Shown: in pieces, positions 27,371-28,352 of the stretch
How the letters are laid out: each line of letters begins with the position of its first letter
How positions within the stretch are numbered: the first letter of the stretch is position 1
NCBI GenBank assembly: GCA_023488455.1
Contig: JAMDDV010000007.1
Location: 1 to 28,352, forward strand
DNA: 28,352 nucleotides
Reading direction: 5' to 3'
Source of the DNA: Actinomycetota bacterium
GTDB lineage: Bacteria > Actinomycetota > Humimicrobiia > Hakubellales > JAMDDV01
Program-made: the position numbers and the translations under genes
The notes under the pieces: model-generated
The model's input: only the letters and a program-made list of their open reading frames with translations
What the model was told of the DNA's origin: nothing
Database searches by the model: none

Positions 27371-28176
27371 TCAATGAAGCAAAAATGGGCCCTTATAATA
27401 AAAGAACATTCAGAAGTATAAAATATCATATTATTCTTATTATTGTTTCTTTACTTTTCTTGATACCATTTTTTACCATTATATCGATATCTCTGCGAGG
27501 TGGTGGTTTTACCAATTATATAAGAGTATTTGGCGATCCTAAAGTACCAAGATATTTTATAAATAGCATTTTAATTGCTGTACCCTCCGTAATATTAGTA
27601 ATTTTTATTTCATCTTTAGGTGGGTTTGCTTTTTCAAAATTAAAGTTTCCGGGGAAAAATGTAATTTTTTATGTTTTTCTTACCGCACTGATGCTTCCTT
27701 CAGCATCAATCATAGTTCAGTTATTCGTAATGATAGTGAAATTTAAGTTGGTAAATAATTATCTTGCAGTGATTCTACCCGTAGTTGCTCTTATCTTGCC
27801 TTTTGCTTTACTTATAATAAAAAATTATATGGATGATATTCCAAATGATATAGTAGAGGCTGCGTTGATTGATGGATGCACCCCTTTTTCAATCTATTGG
27901 AGAATTATTTTTCCATTAAGCCTTCCAGCTTTGTCGGCAGTAACTATTTTTACTTTTTTATTCTCTTGGAATGAATATATGTTACCATTGGTATTTTTAA
28001 AGAAAACAACTTTGCAACCCTTAACATTACTGCCTAGGTATTTTTTAGCTGAGCATCAATATGAACTATCTCTGGTATTTGCGGGTTTTACCGGGATAGT
28101 CCTACCTGTGTTGATATTGTATATATTCTTTCAAAAATATTTTATTGAAGGTTTAACAGCAGGAGCGATTAAGTAG
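27367..28176 (+). CDS. sugar-type ABC transporter permease, MalG/UgpE family
   Basis: Second membrane subunit, 269 residues, six predicted hydrophobic segments. Family features: the first segment IILIIVSLLFLIPFFTIISI, YFINSILIAVPSVILV, LGGFAFSKLKFPGKN, the EAA loop DDIPNDIVEAALIDGCTPFS with YWRIIFPLSLPAL, FLFSWNEYMLPLVFLK, and the terminal FIEGLTAGAIK that is nearly invariant in MalG-type permeases. ATG 27367 overlaps the preceding stop (ATGA), so the two permeases are coupled. No ATPase gene follows in the window; many such importers share a general MsmK/UgpC-type ATPase encoded elsewhere. Confidence 0.93.
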   Translation: MINEAKMGPYNKRTFRSIKYHIILIIVSLLFLIPFFTIISISLRGGGFTNYIRVFGDPKVPRYFINSILIAVPSVILVIFISSLGGFAFSKLKFPGKNVIFYVFLTALMLPSASIIVQLFVMIVKFKLVNNYLAVILPVVALILPFALLIIKNYMDDIPNDIVEAALIDGCTPFSIYWRIIFPLSLPALSAVTIFTFLFSWNEYMLPLVFLKKTTLQPLTLLPRYFLAEHQYELSLVFAGFTGIVLPVLILYIFFQKYFIEGLTAGAIK

Positions 28177-28275
28177 AGCACAAATATTTTTGATTGTTTG
28201 GCTTCTTTGAATAACAAAAATAAGCATAGTTACTTTAATTTTGATGAAAGAATTCATTCTGTGTAGGTTGATTTA

Positions 28276-28352
28276 ATGCCAATCCCATGTTTTGAGGAAG
28301 AAATAATTGATCAAAATGATGAGAATGTAATTTACAGAAGGGATGATGGCAA
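28276..28352 (+). CDS. start of a further gene, cut by the right edge; possibly UroD-like
   Basis: ATG 28276 opens a frame that runs off the window (25 residues, beginning MPIPCFEEEIIDQNDENVIY). TAGGT at 28264-28268 could be its SD, seven bases upstream. The FEEEII..NDENVIYRRDDG stretch resembles the segment before the barrel in uroporphyrinogen-decarboxylase-like proteins, some of which occur in sugar operons; there it usually sits about 60 residues into the protein. A TAG at 28264-28266 closes the frame upstream, so the gene either starts here, starts in another way, or is broken. Identity is uncertain. Confidence 0.4.
   Translation, partial: MPIPCFEEEIIDQNDENVIYRRDDG

Noticed and set aside
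28185..28222. TATTTTTG / CAAAAATA pairing after the last permease
   Set aside because: An AT-only 8-bp stem with a 22-nt loop is too weak for a terminator, and no U-tract follows.

Overview
The window reads as chromosome from a deep-branching Gram-positive-type bacterium. The order uvrB-uvrA-uvrC-rapZ-whiA-gap-pgk-tpiA-gpmI-secG is a mixture of the arrangements I know from Actinomycetota (uvrC-rapZ-yvcK-whiA-gap-pgk-tpiA-secG) and Clostridia (gap-pgk-tpiA-gpmI-secG). Many genes start with TTG or GTG behind good Shine-Dalgarno (SD) sequences, and G+C is moderate. I cannot name a genus. Every gene I can support is on the + strand.

Region 1 (1-12969) is the housekeeping core. It holds the three UvrABC excision-repair subunits (uvrB cut by the left edge), the nucleotide-binding regulator RapZ, the DNA-binding protein WhiA, four consecutive lower-glycolysis enzymes (GAPDH, PGK, TIM, cofactor-independent PGM) and the translocase subunit SecG. 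Genes abut or overlap, so a few long transcripts are likely. The usual yvcK between rapZ and whiA is missing; a 28-codon ORF fills that slot.

Region 2 (13004-20349) is a complete Opp/Dpp-type ABC importer: two paralogous lipoprotein solute-binding proteins, two permeases (B, C) and two ATPases (D, F). The second binding protein has its own strong SD and is followed by a perfect hairpin before the permeases, which would let binding protein outnumber the membrane complex.

Region 3 (about 20400 to the right edge) is visibly more AT-rich and looks like an accessory carbohydrate or glycoside module. It contains a CE7-type acetyl esterase, a LacI-family regulator, a 20-bp perfect inverted repeat holding two LacI-type operators 31 bp apart, two tandem ADP-ribosylglycohydrolase paralogues, a 17-codon leader ORF, a family-1 sugar-binding lipoprotein, a second inter-cistronic hairpin, MalF- and MalG-type permeases, and the start of a further gene that may be UroD-like. 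One of the two hydrolases keeps most of the metal-binding acidic residues and the other has lost them. No ATPase gene for this transporter lies in the window. The likely logic is that LacI senses an imported or processed ligand and controls an operon starting at the hydrolase pair. The pairing of a plausible enzyme with a pseudoenzyme behind twin operators is the most interesting part of the window.
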